Assembly: GCA_020693225.1 (NCBI GenBank)
Contig: JAIMJL010000007.1
Span: 1-37,391, forward strand
Length of the DNA: 37,391 nt
Direction: 5' to 3'
Source: Sandarakinorhabdus sp.
GTDB lineage: Bacteria > Pseudomonadota > Alphaproteobacteria > Sphingomonadales > Sphingomonadaceae
Below, piece by piece: positions 17,936 to 27,946 of the stretch (within the stretch, counting starts at the first letter, position 1; every line of letters begins with the position of its first letter). A model generated the notes under the pieces. It worked only from the letters and a program-made list of their open reading frames with translations, did not search any database and had not been told where the DNA came from. Both the position numbers and the translations under genes were made by a program.

Positions 17936-18297
17936 CAGATTGCAGGTCCAGTTTGCGCTTCGCAGCCCCAGCCATCAAACTCGACATCGTGGGCGATTTC
18001 GATTTCCAGCGCGCGTTTTGCCAAAGCCGCCATGGCGTCGGCTTCGGTCGTGCTTTCGATGGTGAAGTCGGCGGCAATGTCGCCGTCTTCATATTCACCG
18101 AACTCGATGAAGCTGAGGCCCAGGCCATCCGAGGCTTCGACAAGCGCCTCGATGGCATCCTGCGAGCCCTTGAAATGCAGGTCGATCGGACGGACGATGC
18201 TGGCAATATCGCCATTTTCGGCCAGCTCGGCGAGGATTTCCGCGTCGGCGGCGATTTCGGCCGCAAGGCGGGCGGGATCGATAGCGATGGCGTTCAT
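17935..18297 (-). CDS. rraB: RraB-family protein (ribonuclease E inhibitor-like), between carA and carB
   Basis: This is a 120-residue acidic protein. By eye it aligns well with Escherichia coli RraB: helical [40 protein letters not shown], the [18 protein letters not shown] segment (RraB has EVEDGDI at the same place) and the end [10 protein letters not shown] (RraB has FDVEYDGWGT). RraB binds RNase E and changes which RNAs it degrades. The acidic C-terminal extension of the E. coli protein is missing. The gene overlaps carA (ATGA) and carB (TGATG), so all three should be translated together. Whether this homologue acts on RNase E or has a role tied to carbamoyl phosphate is not shown. Confidence 0.82.
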   Translation of the reverse strand: MNAIAIDPARLAAEIAADAEILAELAENGDIASIVRPIDLHFKGSQDAIEALVEASDGLGLSFIEFGEYEDGDIAADFTIESTTEADAMAALAKRALEIEIAHDVEFDGWGCEAQTGPAI

Positions 18298-19559
18298 GTC
18301 CGCAATCCTTCCACGAAGTGTCGGAACAAATAATAGCTGTCCTGCGGGCCCGGGCTTGCTTCCGGGTGGTGCTGCACGCTGAAGGCCGGCTGATCGATCA
18401 GTTCCAGCCCGGCAAGCGACTGATCGAACAGGCTGATGTGGGTGGCGCGGGCAGTGGCAGGAAGCGTTTCGGCGTCCACCATGAAGCCGTGGTTCATGCT
18501 GGTGATTTCAACCTTGCCGTCGCTAAGGCGCTTCACCGGATGGTTTGCACCCCGATGCCCCTGGTGCATTTTTGCGGTTTTTGCGCCTATGGCGAGGCCG
18601 AGCAGCTGGTGGCCGAGGCAGATGCCGAACAGCGGCTTTTTCGTGCCGAGCCAGGCCTGGATGGTGGGGACGGCGTAGAGACCCGTCGCCGCCGGGTCGC
18701 CGGGGCCGTTGCTGAGGAACAGGCCGTCTGGTTGCAGCGCCATGATCTCCTCGAAGCTGGCGGTTGCCGGCACCACCGTGACTCGCGCACCAGCATCCAC
18801 CAGCTGGCGCAGGATGGCGCGCTTGATGCCATAGTCGATGGCGACAACATGCGGCGCGTCTGCGGGAAGCTTGCCGGGCTGGTAGCCCTCGCCCAGCACC
18901 CAAGGGCCTTCGTCCCAACGCCAGCTCTGCGTGCAGCTCACCTCCTTCGCCAGATCGAGCCCTTCGAGGCCGTGCCAGGCTGCGGCCCTGGCGATCAGCG
19001 CGTCGATGTCAAACTTGCCGTCAGGCGCGTGGGCAATCACAGCATTGGGCGCGCCGCCTTTGCGAAGGCGCCGGGTGATGGCGCGGGTGTCGACTCCGGC
19101 CAGCCCGATCCGGCCCCATTTCGCCAGCCAGTCGGAAAAATGCACTTCGCTGCGGAAATTGGATGCTGCCGTCACCGGCTCGGCCATCACGCAGCCCAAG
19201 GCATGCGGGTTCAACGCTTCGATATCCTCGCTGTTGGCGCCGACATTGCCGATGTGCGGAAAGGTGAAATTGATGATTTGCCCGGCATAGCTCGGGTCGG
19301 TCATCACTTCCTGATAGCCGGTCATCGCGGTGTTGAAGCAGAGTTCGCCGACCGCTTCGCCAGTGGCGCCGCAGCCCTGCCCCCAGAAAACGCTTCCGTC
19401 AGCCAGAGCCAGGAGTCCGGTCGCGGCGTTTCTTGTGCCTGGCACGACTCCGGTCGCGGCGTTTCTTGTGCTCGGCACGACTCCGGTCGCGGCGTTTCTT
19501 GTGCTCGGCACGACTCCGGTCGCGCCGAGTGGTTGGCGCAAGCGGGTATCGTCGGCCAT
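18294..19559 (-). CDS. carA: Carbamoyl-phosphate synthase small subunit (glutaminase)
   Basis: This is a 421-residue protein. The ATG at 19559 has AAGGA seven bases upstream. The N-terminal domain (LLALADGSVFWGQG, FNTAMTGYQEVMTDPSYAGQIINFTFPHIGN) is followed by a class I glutamine amidotransferase domain: FLSNGPGDPAA, FGICLGHQLLGLAIGAKTAKM with the nucleophile Cys, and the His/Glu pair in SVQHHPEASPGP. It releases ammonia from glutamine for CarB. Unusually, residues near 13-48 contain three tandem copies of an 11-residue unit (ATGVVPSTRNA type) from a 33-bp DNA repeat. Removing them would restore a normal N-terminus (GATG-LLALADG). It diverges from yqeY and is followed by rraB and carB. Confidence 0.97.
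   Translation of the reverse strand: MADDTRLRQPLGATGVVPSTRNAATGVVPSTRNAATGVVPGTRNAATGLLALADGSVFWGQGCGATGEAVGELCFNTAMTGYQEVMTDPSYAGQIINFTFPHIGNVGANSEDIEALNPHALGCVMAEPVTAASNFRSEVHFSDWLAKWGRIGLAGVDTRAITRRLRKGGAPNAVIAHAPDGKFDIDALIARAAAWHGLEGLDLAKEVSCTQSWRWDEGPWVLGEGYQPGKLPADAPHVVAIDYGIKRAILRQLVDAGARVTVVPATASFEEIMALQPDGLFLSNGPGDPAATGLYAVPTIQAWLGTKKPLFGICLGHQLLGLAIGAKTAKMHQGHRGANHPVKRLSDGKVEITSMNHGFMVDAETLPATARATHISLFDQSLAGLELIDQPAFSVQHHPEASPGPQDSYYLFRHFVEGLRT
19416..19524. repeat. 33-bp in-frame tandem repeat in the 5' part of carA, 3.3 copies
   Basis: Three complete 33-bp units (19416-19448, 19449-19481, 19482-19514) are followed by a 10-base partial copy. Unit 1 differs from the other two by two adjacent bases, changing one residue (Gly for Ser). 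At 11 codons per unit the repeat keeps the frame. Each unit holds a GTGC-TCG-GCAC mini-palindrome (altered in unit 1), and GANTC sites occur at 19413, 19446, 19479 and 19512, exactly 33 bp apart. Confidence 0.95.
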
Positions 19560-19671
19560 CGGCAGATCCTTGGGTCTAGCAGGTTTTAAGCTAAGGCGTC
19601 CGGTTAAGGGGAACCCCCCTTCTCGTCAATGGCAATGCCTGCGCCTATGTGAGGCAAACAAGGAGAAACGC

Positions 19672-20124
19672 ATGATCCGCGACGATATCAAGACCGCTCT
19701 CATCACTGCCATGAAGGCCAAGGACGCCGCTGCCGTCGGCACCATCCGCCTGATCCAGTCGGCAATCAAGAATCGCGATATCGAGGCGCGCACCGGGGCC
19801 AGCCCGGCCGACGATGATGTTCTGGTGTCGGAGGTGCTGCAGAAGATGGTGAAGCAACGGCGCGAATCGATTGCCATGTTCGAAACCGGCAACCGGCCGG
19901 AGCTGGCCGCCGCGGAAGCCGCCGAAGTCGCCATCATCGAAGGCTTCCTGCCGAAGCAGATGGACGAGGCCGAATCGGCGGCGGCCATTGCAGCGCTGAT
20001 CGCCGAAGCCGGCGCGACATCGATCAAGGACATGGGCCGGGTGATGGCGCTGGTGAAAGAGCGGCTGGCCGGAAAAACCGACATGAGCCGGGCCAGCGCG
20101 CAAGTGAAGGCCGCGCTTTCTTGA
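19672..20124 (+). CDS. yqeY: GatB/YqeY family protein
   Basis: This 150-residue protein starts at the ATG preceded by AAGGAGAAACGC; the frame is open upstream but the residues there belong to the carA shadow. It has the YqeY layout: a helical N-terminal part (MIRDDIKTALITAMKAKDAAAVGTIRLIQSAIKNRDIEAR, SEVLQKMVKQRRESIAMFE) and a C-terminal domain like the tRNA-binding tail of GatB (IIEGFLPKQMDEAE, IKDMGRVMALVKERLAGKTDMSRASAQVKAAL). The precise role is unknown; a link to tRNA or amidotransferase is suggested by the shared domain. It precedes dnaG with a TTGA overlap, an arrangement common in alphaproteobacteria. Confidence 0.95.
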   Translation: MIRDDIKTALITAMKAKDAAAVGTIRLIQSAIKNRDIEARTGASPADDDVLVSEVLQKMVKQRRESIAMFETGNRPELAAAEAAEVAIIEGFLPKQMDEAESAAAIAALIAEAGATSIKDMGRVMALVKERLAGKTDMSRASAQVKAALS

Positions 20125-21908
20125 GCCTGCCGGCAGACTTCCTGGATGAACTGCGGGCCCGGGTGGGGCTTGCCGCACTGATCGGCCGCCGCGTGAAGCT
20201 CACGCGTGCCGGGCGCGAGATGAAGGGCTGCTGCCCATTTCATAACGAGAAGACCCCAAGCTTTTATGTGAATGAAGACAAGGGCTTCTATCACTGCTTC
20301 GGCTGCGGCGCGCATGGCGATGCGATCGGCTTTGCCATGGCCGATGGCGGGCTTTCCTTTATCGAGGCGGTGAAGCTGCTGGCGGCCGAAGCGGGGCTAT
20401 CCGTGCCCGATAGCGCGCCGCGCGATGCCGACACTGCGCACCGGGCCGAACTGACCGATCTGCTGGATTTCGCCGCGCGCTGGTTCCAGCAACAGCTCGA
20501 TGGGCTGAAAGGGGCGGATGCGCGGGCGTATCTGGAGCGGCGCGCGGTAAGCCCGGAGTTGGTGCGGGCGTTCGGACTGGGCTTCGCGCCCGACAGCCGA
20601 ACCGCGCTTACAGCGGCTCTGAAGGCCGAATTTCATGCGATCGATCCGACAATGATTCAGGCCGCCGGCCTTGCGGGCGAAAGCGACGACGGCGCCCGCT
20701 ATGACCGGTTTCGCGGCCGGCTGATGTTTCCCATAAATTCGCGCTCTGGCAAAATGGTGGGCTTCGGCGGCCGGGCGCTGGGCGCTACCGAACCGAAATA
20801 TCTCAATTCGGCGGAAGGTCCGCTATTTGCCAAGGGCCGGCTGCTGTACAATTTTCACCGCGCCGCACCGGACGCGCGAAAAACCGGCCGGCTGCTGATT
20901 GTCGAAGGCTATATGGATGTGATCGGGCTGGCCCGGGTCGGCATCAAGGGTGCCGTAGCGCCACTTGGCACAGCGCTCACCGAAGACCAGCTTGCGCTGG
21001 CCTGGAGCGTGGTCGATGAACCGGTGCTGGCATTCGACGGCGACAGCGCCGGCATCCGTGCCGCTGCCCGCGCCGCGGCGCGGGCGCTGGCGGTGCTGAA
21101 GCCGGGAAAATCGCTGCGCTTCATGACCTTGCCGGCCGGGCAGGACCCGGATGATCTCGCCCGCAGTGGCGGCGCCGCTGCCATCGAAGCGCTGCTGCAA
21201 GCGGCACAGCCGCTGGAGCGATTCCTGTTTGATAGCGAAGCCATGACCCATCCGCTCGATACCCCGGAGCGGCGCGGCGCGTTGCGCCAGCGCCTTGCCG
21301 AGCTGGCTGGAACCATCCCGGATGCCGATTTGCGGCGGGATTATATCAGCACCTGGACCGGGCGGGCGCAGGCGATGGTGCGGCCAACCCGACCGGACTC
21401 CCGGCCTGCGGCGGCGCGGTCAGCCGCGAAAGGCGGAACACGAAGCTGGGGATCAATGCCCCTGGATCCCACAGTGCGGCACGAGACGCGTGCGCTTTCG
21501 CACAGCCCGAACGAGCGCATGGTGGCGATGTTGCTATTGAGTTTTGCCACGCGGCCCGGCGCGCTCGATCGTCACGCCGAAGGGCTCGCCGAATTGCCGC
21601 TGCAATCCCCGAACCTGATCGCCTACCGGGACGCACTGCTTGACGACAGGGGGCTACCACCGCTAGCTTTTGGAACACGGCCCCTGTTGGCCAGCGCGCT
21701 GTCCGACGACGAATTTGACCGTCGAGCGGCCATCACTCTTGCGTCGTTGCAGGAGTTGCACCACATAGATGCGGAAATGCAGCCGCGCGATTGCAGCAGC
21801 GCGGAAGCTTTTGCACTGGAAAGTGATCGGCAGCAGGTGCTTCGCCGGGCAAAGGATGAAGCGATTAGGCGGCTTTCTTTGCTGGCCAGCCTGGACAATG
21901 CCGATTGA
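20121..21908 (+). CDS. dnaG: DNA primase DnaG
   Basis: This 595-residue protein starts at the TTG overlapping the yqeY stop (TTGA), giving MSLPADFLDELRARVGLAALIGR. The CHC2 zinc-binding domain is clear: Cys38, His41, Cys59 and Cys62 in CCPFHNEKTPSFYV and YHCFGCGAHGD. The catalytic core follows (about residues 110-430) with LMFPINSRSGKMVGFGGRALG, the TOPRIM glutamate motif LIVEGYMDVIGL and the DGDSAG aspartate pair. The C-terminal part (from about 470) is the helicase-binding region. DnaG makes RNA primers for replication. A TTG start plus overlap may hold its expression low relative to rpoD. Confidence 0.97.
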   Translation: MSLPADFLDELRARVGLAALIGRRVKLTRAGREMKGCCPFHNEKTPSFYVNEDKGFYHCFGCGAHGDAIGFAMADGGLSFIEAVKLLAAEAGLSVPDSAPRDADTAHRAELTDLLDFAARWFQQQLDGLKGADARAYLERRAVSPELVRAFGLGFAPDSRTALTAALKAEFHAIDPTMIQAAGLAGESDDGARYDRFRGRLMFPINSRSGKMVGFGGRALGATEPKYLNSAEGPLFAKGRLLYNFHRAAPDARKTGRLLIVEGYMDVIGLARVGIKGAVAPLGTALTEDQLALAWSVVDEPVLAFDGDSAGIRAAARAAARALAVLKPGKSLRFMTLPAGQDPDDLARSGGAAAIEALLQAAQPLERFLFDSEAMTHPLDTPERRGALRQRLAELAGTIPDADLRRDYISTWTGRAQAMVRPTRPDSRPAAARSAAKGGTRSWGSMPLDPTVRHETRALSHSPNERMVAMLLLSFATRPGALDRHAEGLAELPLQSPNLIAYRDALLDDRGLPPLAFGTRPLLASALSDDEFDRRAAITLASLQELHHIDAEMQPRDCSSAEAFALESDRQQVLRRAKDEAIRRLSLLASLDNAD

Positions 21909-21973
21909 AACGCGACTGCCGACGGGCGAAGAGCGGACGCGCGCTTCGCCTTTTCGGCCATTGAAAGGCCAGC

Positions 21974-23989
<2,016 letters not shown>

Positions 23990-24049
23990 GCGTTCAGCAA
24001 GCGGTAACAGTTTGTTGGTATTGAAGCTGGTCTTGTTTCGGGAGCGCCC

Positions 24050-24742
24050 ATGATTGCCTTGTCTCGCCTCGCGGCCATTGCTGCCATTCTGCTTTCGGCT
24101 TCGTCCGCACAGGCCGACGCGCTGTTGAACCAGCTGCGCGCCGAAGCGGCGAAGGCACCCATTATGGGCTTCGAGCGGACGGTCAGCATCGAAGAGGCGG
24201 GCAGCAAAGGGCGCTCCGTCTTGAACCGTGTGGAACGATTTGACCCCAAGGCACCCAAGGGCAGCCAATGGTCGCTCGTCAGCGTGGATGGTCGTTCTCC
24301 CACGACGGAAGACATCAAAGCGTTCGAACGCGATGTGGCGATGGGGCCGGTTCCAGGATTCCACCGCCTAGGCGATTTCCTTCAGGGCGAGCCAACGCGA
24401 AAGGTGCCAACCACTGGCGGCACCATCTATCAGTGGCAATCGCTGAAGCCCGGGGCGCTCGGTAACAATGGTCCCGATATCAGCACGCGGCTGTCGGCCG
24501 AAGCGCTGGTGAAAGAAGTCGGCGGCACCCCCGTCATCTCCAAGTTGCGCATCTATGCAGCCAAACCATTCAGCATCATGATGGTGGCCAAAATGCACAG
24601 CTTCGACGCGATCACCACCTATAGCCTCGGTCGCAACGGCCTGCCCTTCATCGACACACAGAGCAGCGACACGGACGCCACGATCCCGATGCGCGGCACC
24701 GGAACCCGCAAGACCCGCTTCAGCTACCGCCCGCTGGGCTGA
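24050..24742 (+). CDS. Exported protein of unknown function
   Basis: This 230-residue protein has a clear N-terminal signal peptide (MIALSRLAAIAAILLSASSAQA, likely cleaved after AQA). The mature part has no motif I recognise. Visible features are GFERTVSIEEAG, WSLVSVDGRSPTTEDIKAF, PVPGFHRLGDFL and a C-terminal stretch of alternating polar and hydrophobic residues (KPFSIMMVAKMHSFDAITTYSL), suggesting a beta-rich fold. A distant LolA/LolB-like fold is possible but not shown. No lipobox cysteine is present. Its 3' end overlaps the convergent TonB receptor gene by 23 bp. Confidence 0.75.
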   Translation: MIALSRLAAIAAILLSASSAQADALLNQLRAEAAKAPIMGFERTVSIEEAGSKGRSVLNRVERFDPKAPKGSQWSLVSVDGRSPTTEDIKAFERDVAMGPVPGFHRLGDFLQGEPTRKVPTTGGTIYQWQSLKPGALGNNGPDISTRLSAEALVKEVGGTPVISKLRIYAAKPFSIMMVAKMHSFDAITTYSLGRNGLPFIDTQSSDTDATIPMRGTGTRKTRFSYRPLG

Positions 24743-26687
24743 GCCGCACGCCCAGCCAGATGGTGCGTGGCTGACCACGCTCGGTCTGCGCTCCGGAAAA
24801 GCCGGTGGCGAACGGGGCATCCAGCAGGTTTTCGGCATCCAGCGTAACCGCCCAGCGTCGAGTCAGCCTCGCCAACAGACCCGCATCGATCGTGGTCGCC
24901 TCCGCAAGCAAACGGGTGTTGCGATCATCTTCCCACTGCGCGCCCGCATGCCGAAGCAGAAGCCGCGCCTCCATCAACGCACCGTTCCATTGTGCCCCGG
25001 CCGTCACCGCAATGCGCGGCGTTTGCGCCGGATCAAGCCCGGCCAGGATACCGCCGCGCACGGTTGCGCGCTGCAAGGCGAGGCTGGCTGTCAGTCGCAC
25101 CTGTGCCAGCTGCACATGCGCGTCGGCTTCCAGCCCGTGGCTTTCGATGGCTTCCAGATTCTGTCGCTGGCGATAGAAGCCTCCGGCTGGCACGAAGCCG
25201 ACACCTGGAAACACCCCCGGCCCGCTCGCCAGGGTCACATTGGCGATCGGATTGTCCAGGCGGTTCAGGAATCCGGTGAAGCCAATGCCGACACCGGTCA
25301 GCGGCTGCCAGGATGCCCCCAGATCCAGCCCGTAAAGCCTCTCAGGCCGTAGCGCGGAATTGGCCGCGGTGGCGTCGGCGCCAATGCGAAAGGGTCGGTA
25401 CAGTTCGTTGAGGGTCGGCAACCGCCATCCGGAATAGCCCGCCAGCCGCAAGGCCAGCGCCGGTGCCGGGCGCCATTCCGCCCCGACCCGACCGGTCGGC
25501 TCCCAGCCGGTCCGCGCCGAGCTGCCTTGCTCCAGCGTCACCGCGCCATCGGGGATGGCGGTTTCCCGCAGCAATCCGTCGCCCAGCCGCCAGTGATCCA
25601 TCCGCACGGCCGCTGTGAGGAGAGCAGACGGGCTGACCGCGGTCTCGAGTTCCACGAATCCGCCCGCCGTCAGGCTGGTGCCGCCTGCCTCGCGCATCCG
25701 GGTCGGCACGCCGGCCTGGAAGCGGAACAGCTCCTGCGTGCGCCCTTGCCCATGGCGCAGCTCGGCACCCAGCCGCACTGCCTCCGGCGCCCGAACCTCA
25801 AGGCGCACACCGAGCCCGGTGGCCGGGGTCTTGCGCTGATCCAACACAATACTGGTTGCCGCGCGCGCCGCATCCAGTGCCAGCGTGCGCGATGCAAAAT
25901 CACGGAGCTGCGCCCAGCCCACGGCCTCGACCTCCCAGCGCCCGCGTTGCACGAACCGCATCGAGACATCGCCGCCGCGCGCTGCGATGTGGGCTCCCTC
26001 CAGCCCGCGCAACCGCCGATCCTCGAAGCCCGCCATGGCAAACTGCCATTCCCCGGAACCCGCCGGCAGCACAGCCCGCCCACCCGCCGCCCACTGCGTA
26101 TAGCGCGCCGGAACATCGGCGATACCGGGGCTGGCAACCAGCAGATGGCCATCGCCCCGCCCATAGCCCGCGAAAAGGCCCAGCCTGCCGCTGCCGGCAT
26201 CCATCCGCACCGAGAAGCGGCTATCAACCGCGGCCCGGCTGCCGCCGCGCAACAGCGCCTCGGTTTCATCGCGGCTTTCCAGCGCGACCGCTCCGGCCAG
26301 CGCGCCCGGCCCGGCCGCCGCCGATCCACCGCCGCGCACCACCAGCGCTGACTGTAGCGGTCGCGCCGAAAGCGCCGGCCAGTTCACCGAGCCGAAGAAG
26401 GGGTCTGCCTGTGGAACCCCATCCAGCGTCACCAGCACCCGGCTGGCGGCATTGCCCCCGAGGCCCCGTGCTGTTGCCCCCTCGGCCGTCGGATTGGCGG
26501 TGCGCGACGAAGACCGCCGAAACAGCTGTACACCGGCGACAGAGCGCAAGGCATCTTCAATCCGCCCGGATGCGGCCGCCAGCGCATCGCCATCCAGCAT
26601 CACGCCGCCATAGGCTGCATCGGCCTGCACACGCGGCAAGGGCTGGCCCGTCACGATGATCGTTTCAGCCGGGGGAAGGTCCATCAT
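24720..26687 (-). CDS. TonB-dependent outer membrane receptor, apparently lacking a signal peptide
   Basis: This 655-residue protein is a TonB-dependent receptor. The plug domain (about residues 8-120) starts with ETIIVTGQPLPRV and has ATARGLGGNAASRVLVTLDGVPQADPFFG, SALVVRGGGSAAAGPGALAGAVAL; the rest is a barrel ending with DAENLLDAPFATGFSG and RTIWLGVRLS. Such receptors import siderophores, cobalamin or other large nutrients; the substrate is not evident. The first residues are MMDLPPAE, without a hydrophobic leader, and an in-frame TAG lies four codons upstream. The divergent nitroreductase gene starts only 47 bp away. The receptor may therefore be a truncated, mislocalised or pseudogenised copy, although the rest of the frame is intact. 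Confidence 0.9.
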   Translation of the reverse strand: MMDLPPAETIIVTGQPLPRVQADAAYGGVMLDGDALAAASGRIEDALRSVAGVQLFRRSSSRTANPTAEGATARGLGGNAASRVLVTLDGVPQADPFFGSVNWPALSARPLQSALVVRGGGSAAAGPGALAGAVALESRDETEALLRGGSRAAVDSRFSVRMDAGSGRLGLFAGYGRGDGHLLVASPGIADVPARYTQWAAGGRAVLPAGSGEWQFAMAGFEDRRLRGLEGAHIAARGGDVSMRFVQRGRWEVEAVGWAQLRDFASRTLALDAARAATSIVLDQRKTPATGLGVRLEVRAPEAVRLGAELRHGQGRTQELFRFQAGVPTRMREAGGTSLTAGGFVELETAVSPSALLTAAVRMDHWRLGDGLLRETAIPDGAVTLEQGSSARTGWEPTGRVGAEWRPAPALALRLAGYSGWRLPTLNELYRPFRIGADATAANSALRPERLYGLDLGASWQPLTGVGIGFTGFLNRLDNPIANVTLASGPGVFPGVGFVPAGGFYRQRQNLEAIESHGLEADAHVQLAQVRLTASLALQRATVRGGILAGLDPAQTPRIAVTAGAQWNGALMEARLLLRHAGAQWEDDRNTRLLAEATTIDAGLLARLTRRWAVTLDAENLLDAPFATGFSGAQTERGQPRTIWLGVRLSPAGGS

Positions 26688-26734
26688 CGCGCGCTGCTAG
26701 CCTGCTTCCGGTCGCTGTGCCATGGATTGGTGCC

Positions 26735-27322
26735 ATGTCAGCCCCGCACCTCAACGACCGCTCCACCCCGATTCGCCTGCTGGCGACCCGCCGCTCCGGA
26801 AAGGCGCGCGACCTGATCGCCCCCGGCCCATCCGCCGACGAACAGCGGCAGATCCTGGAAGCCGCCACGCGCGTGCCCGATCATGGCAAGCTGGCGCCCT
26901 GGCGCTATGTGGTGATCGACGACCGCGACAGGCTGGCGGACACGCTGCAGCGCCTCTACCGAGCGCAGAAGCCTGACTCCGGGCGGATCGAACTGGAAGC
27001 GCTCGCCACCGCTGCCCGGCAGGCCCCGCTGCTGATCGCGGCGCTGTCGGTGCCGCGCCCGGACAGTCACATTCCAGTGTGGGAACAGCAGCTTTCGATG
27101 GGCGCTTCCATCATGGCGCTGATGCTGGCGGCGCACGCACTCGGCTATGCCGGCAACTGGTTGACCGGCCCGGCGACGACGCTTGCCGATCTACCCGCCG
27201 AATTCGGGTATCCAGATGCGCGGCTTGCGGGTTTCATCCACATCGGAACCGCCTCGAAGCCGCTCGACGAGCGCCCGCGCCCTGCCCTCGCAGATATCGT
27301 CAGCCGCTTCGGCGCAGTTTAG
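26735..27322 (+). CDS. YdjA-like nitroreductase (FMN-dependent)
   Basis: This is a 195-residue protein. The start at MSAPHLNDRSTPIRLLATRRS is preferred over an in-frame non-ATG codon at 26717. The N-terminal TRRSGKARDLIAPGPS and ATRVPDHGKLAPWRYVVID segments match the short nitroreductases of the YdjA/RutE-like group, in which Arg and Ser of the RRS motif contact FMN. The central QQLSMGASIMALMLAAHALGYAGNWLTG and terminal GFIHIGTASKPLDERPRP support the fold. Such enzymes reduce nitro or enal compounds with NAD(P)H; the natural substrate is unknown. Its stop overlaps the convergent CYD-motif gene by 4 bp. Confidence 0.9.
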   Translation: MSAPHLNDRSTPIRLLATRRSGKARDLIAPGPSADEQRQILEAATRVPDHGKLAPWRYVVIDDRDRLADTLQRLYRAQKPDSGRIELEALATAARQAPLLIAALSVPRPDSHIPVWEQQLSMGASIMALMLAAHALGYAGNWLTGPATTLADLPAEFGYPDARLAGFIHIGTASKPLDERPRPALADIVSRFGAV

Positions 27323-27876
27323 CGAATTCTGACAACCCCGACCGTTCGGCCGATGCGATCAACCGTCAGCCGATAGCCGCCGATCACGCCCTTTTTCACA
27401 ACCACCTCATAGCCCGCTCGCACCGGCGGCAGCGACAGGCCGTCGATCTGTCGCCACATCTGGCCATTGTCCAGCGCGAACACCAGATTTCCGCCCGACG
27501 CTTGGAATGTCTCGACGAGCCTTGCATCGACTTGCGCCAGTGTCTTGTCCGCAGCAGCCGGACGGTCGGTCGACCGCATGCTGTCGCTGCCAAATGCCGC
27601 CAGCTTGTCGGCTTCCGCCTTGGCCGCCGCGTCTGCAGCCAGCCGGGCTGCGGCCGCGGCCTCGGTCGCCGCAAGTGCTGCGGCATCCGCCTCCCGCTTC
27701 TCCGACAGGCGGCGGGCATCGGCCGAAATCCCGGCGACCGCCTTGTCATAGCAGGCCAGCCGTGCAACCGAATCCGTCTTGACAGCACAGGCAAGCAATT
27801 CTGCCTCGCCGGGCACTGCCGCCTGTGCCATCGATGCCGAGCCTGCCAGAAACAACGCCAAAACCGAAACCCGCAT
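27319..27876 (-). CDS. Exported CYD-motif protein with coiled-coil centre
   Basis: This 185-residue protein starts at MRVSVLALFLAGSASMAQA, a signal peptide, with GGAAGGACAGG-like Shine-Dalgarno bases (GGAAGGA) just upstream; a longer frame to 27966 adds unlikely residues. The mature N-terminus has LLACAVKTDSVARLACYDKA, the C-(x)n-RLACYD pattern seen in many proteobacterial periplasmic proteins, whose two cysteines may form a disulfide. Residues 65-105 are an alanine-rich coiled coil. The C-terminal FALDNGQMWRQIDG and KKGVIGGYRLTVDRIGRTVGVVRI is a small beta domain often found with this motif. Function is unknown. Confidence 0.8.
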   Translation of the reverse strand: MRVSVLALFLAGSASMAQAAVPGEAELLACAVKTDSVARLACYDKAVAGISADARRLSEKREADAAALAATEAAAAARLAADAAAKAEADKLAAFGSDSMRSTDRPAAADKTLAQVDARLVETFQASGGNLVFALDNGQMWRQIDGLSLPPVRAGYEVVVKKGVIGGYRLTVDRIGRTVGVVRIR

Positions 27877-27946
27877 AGCCTGTCCTTCCAAAAGCTTGCA
27901 CATCATAAGCCGGATGCCCACCAATCCAAGACCGAGAGTGAAACCC

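Noticed and set aside
16193-18382. Long open frame of 729 codons antisense to carB and the rraB-like gene
   Set aside because: It mirrors the codon bias of real genes on the other strand in GC-rich DNA; the translated sequence has no recognisable domain.
19606-19621. AAGGGG/CCCCTT inverted repeat between carA and yqeY
   Set aside because: A short stem in a divergent promoter region with no neighbouring operator motif; too weak to call a site.
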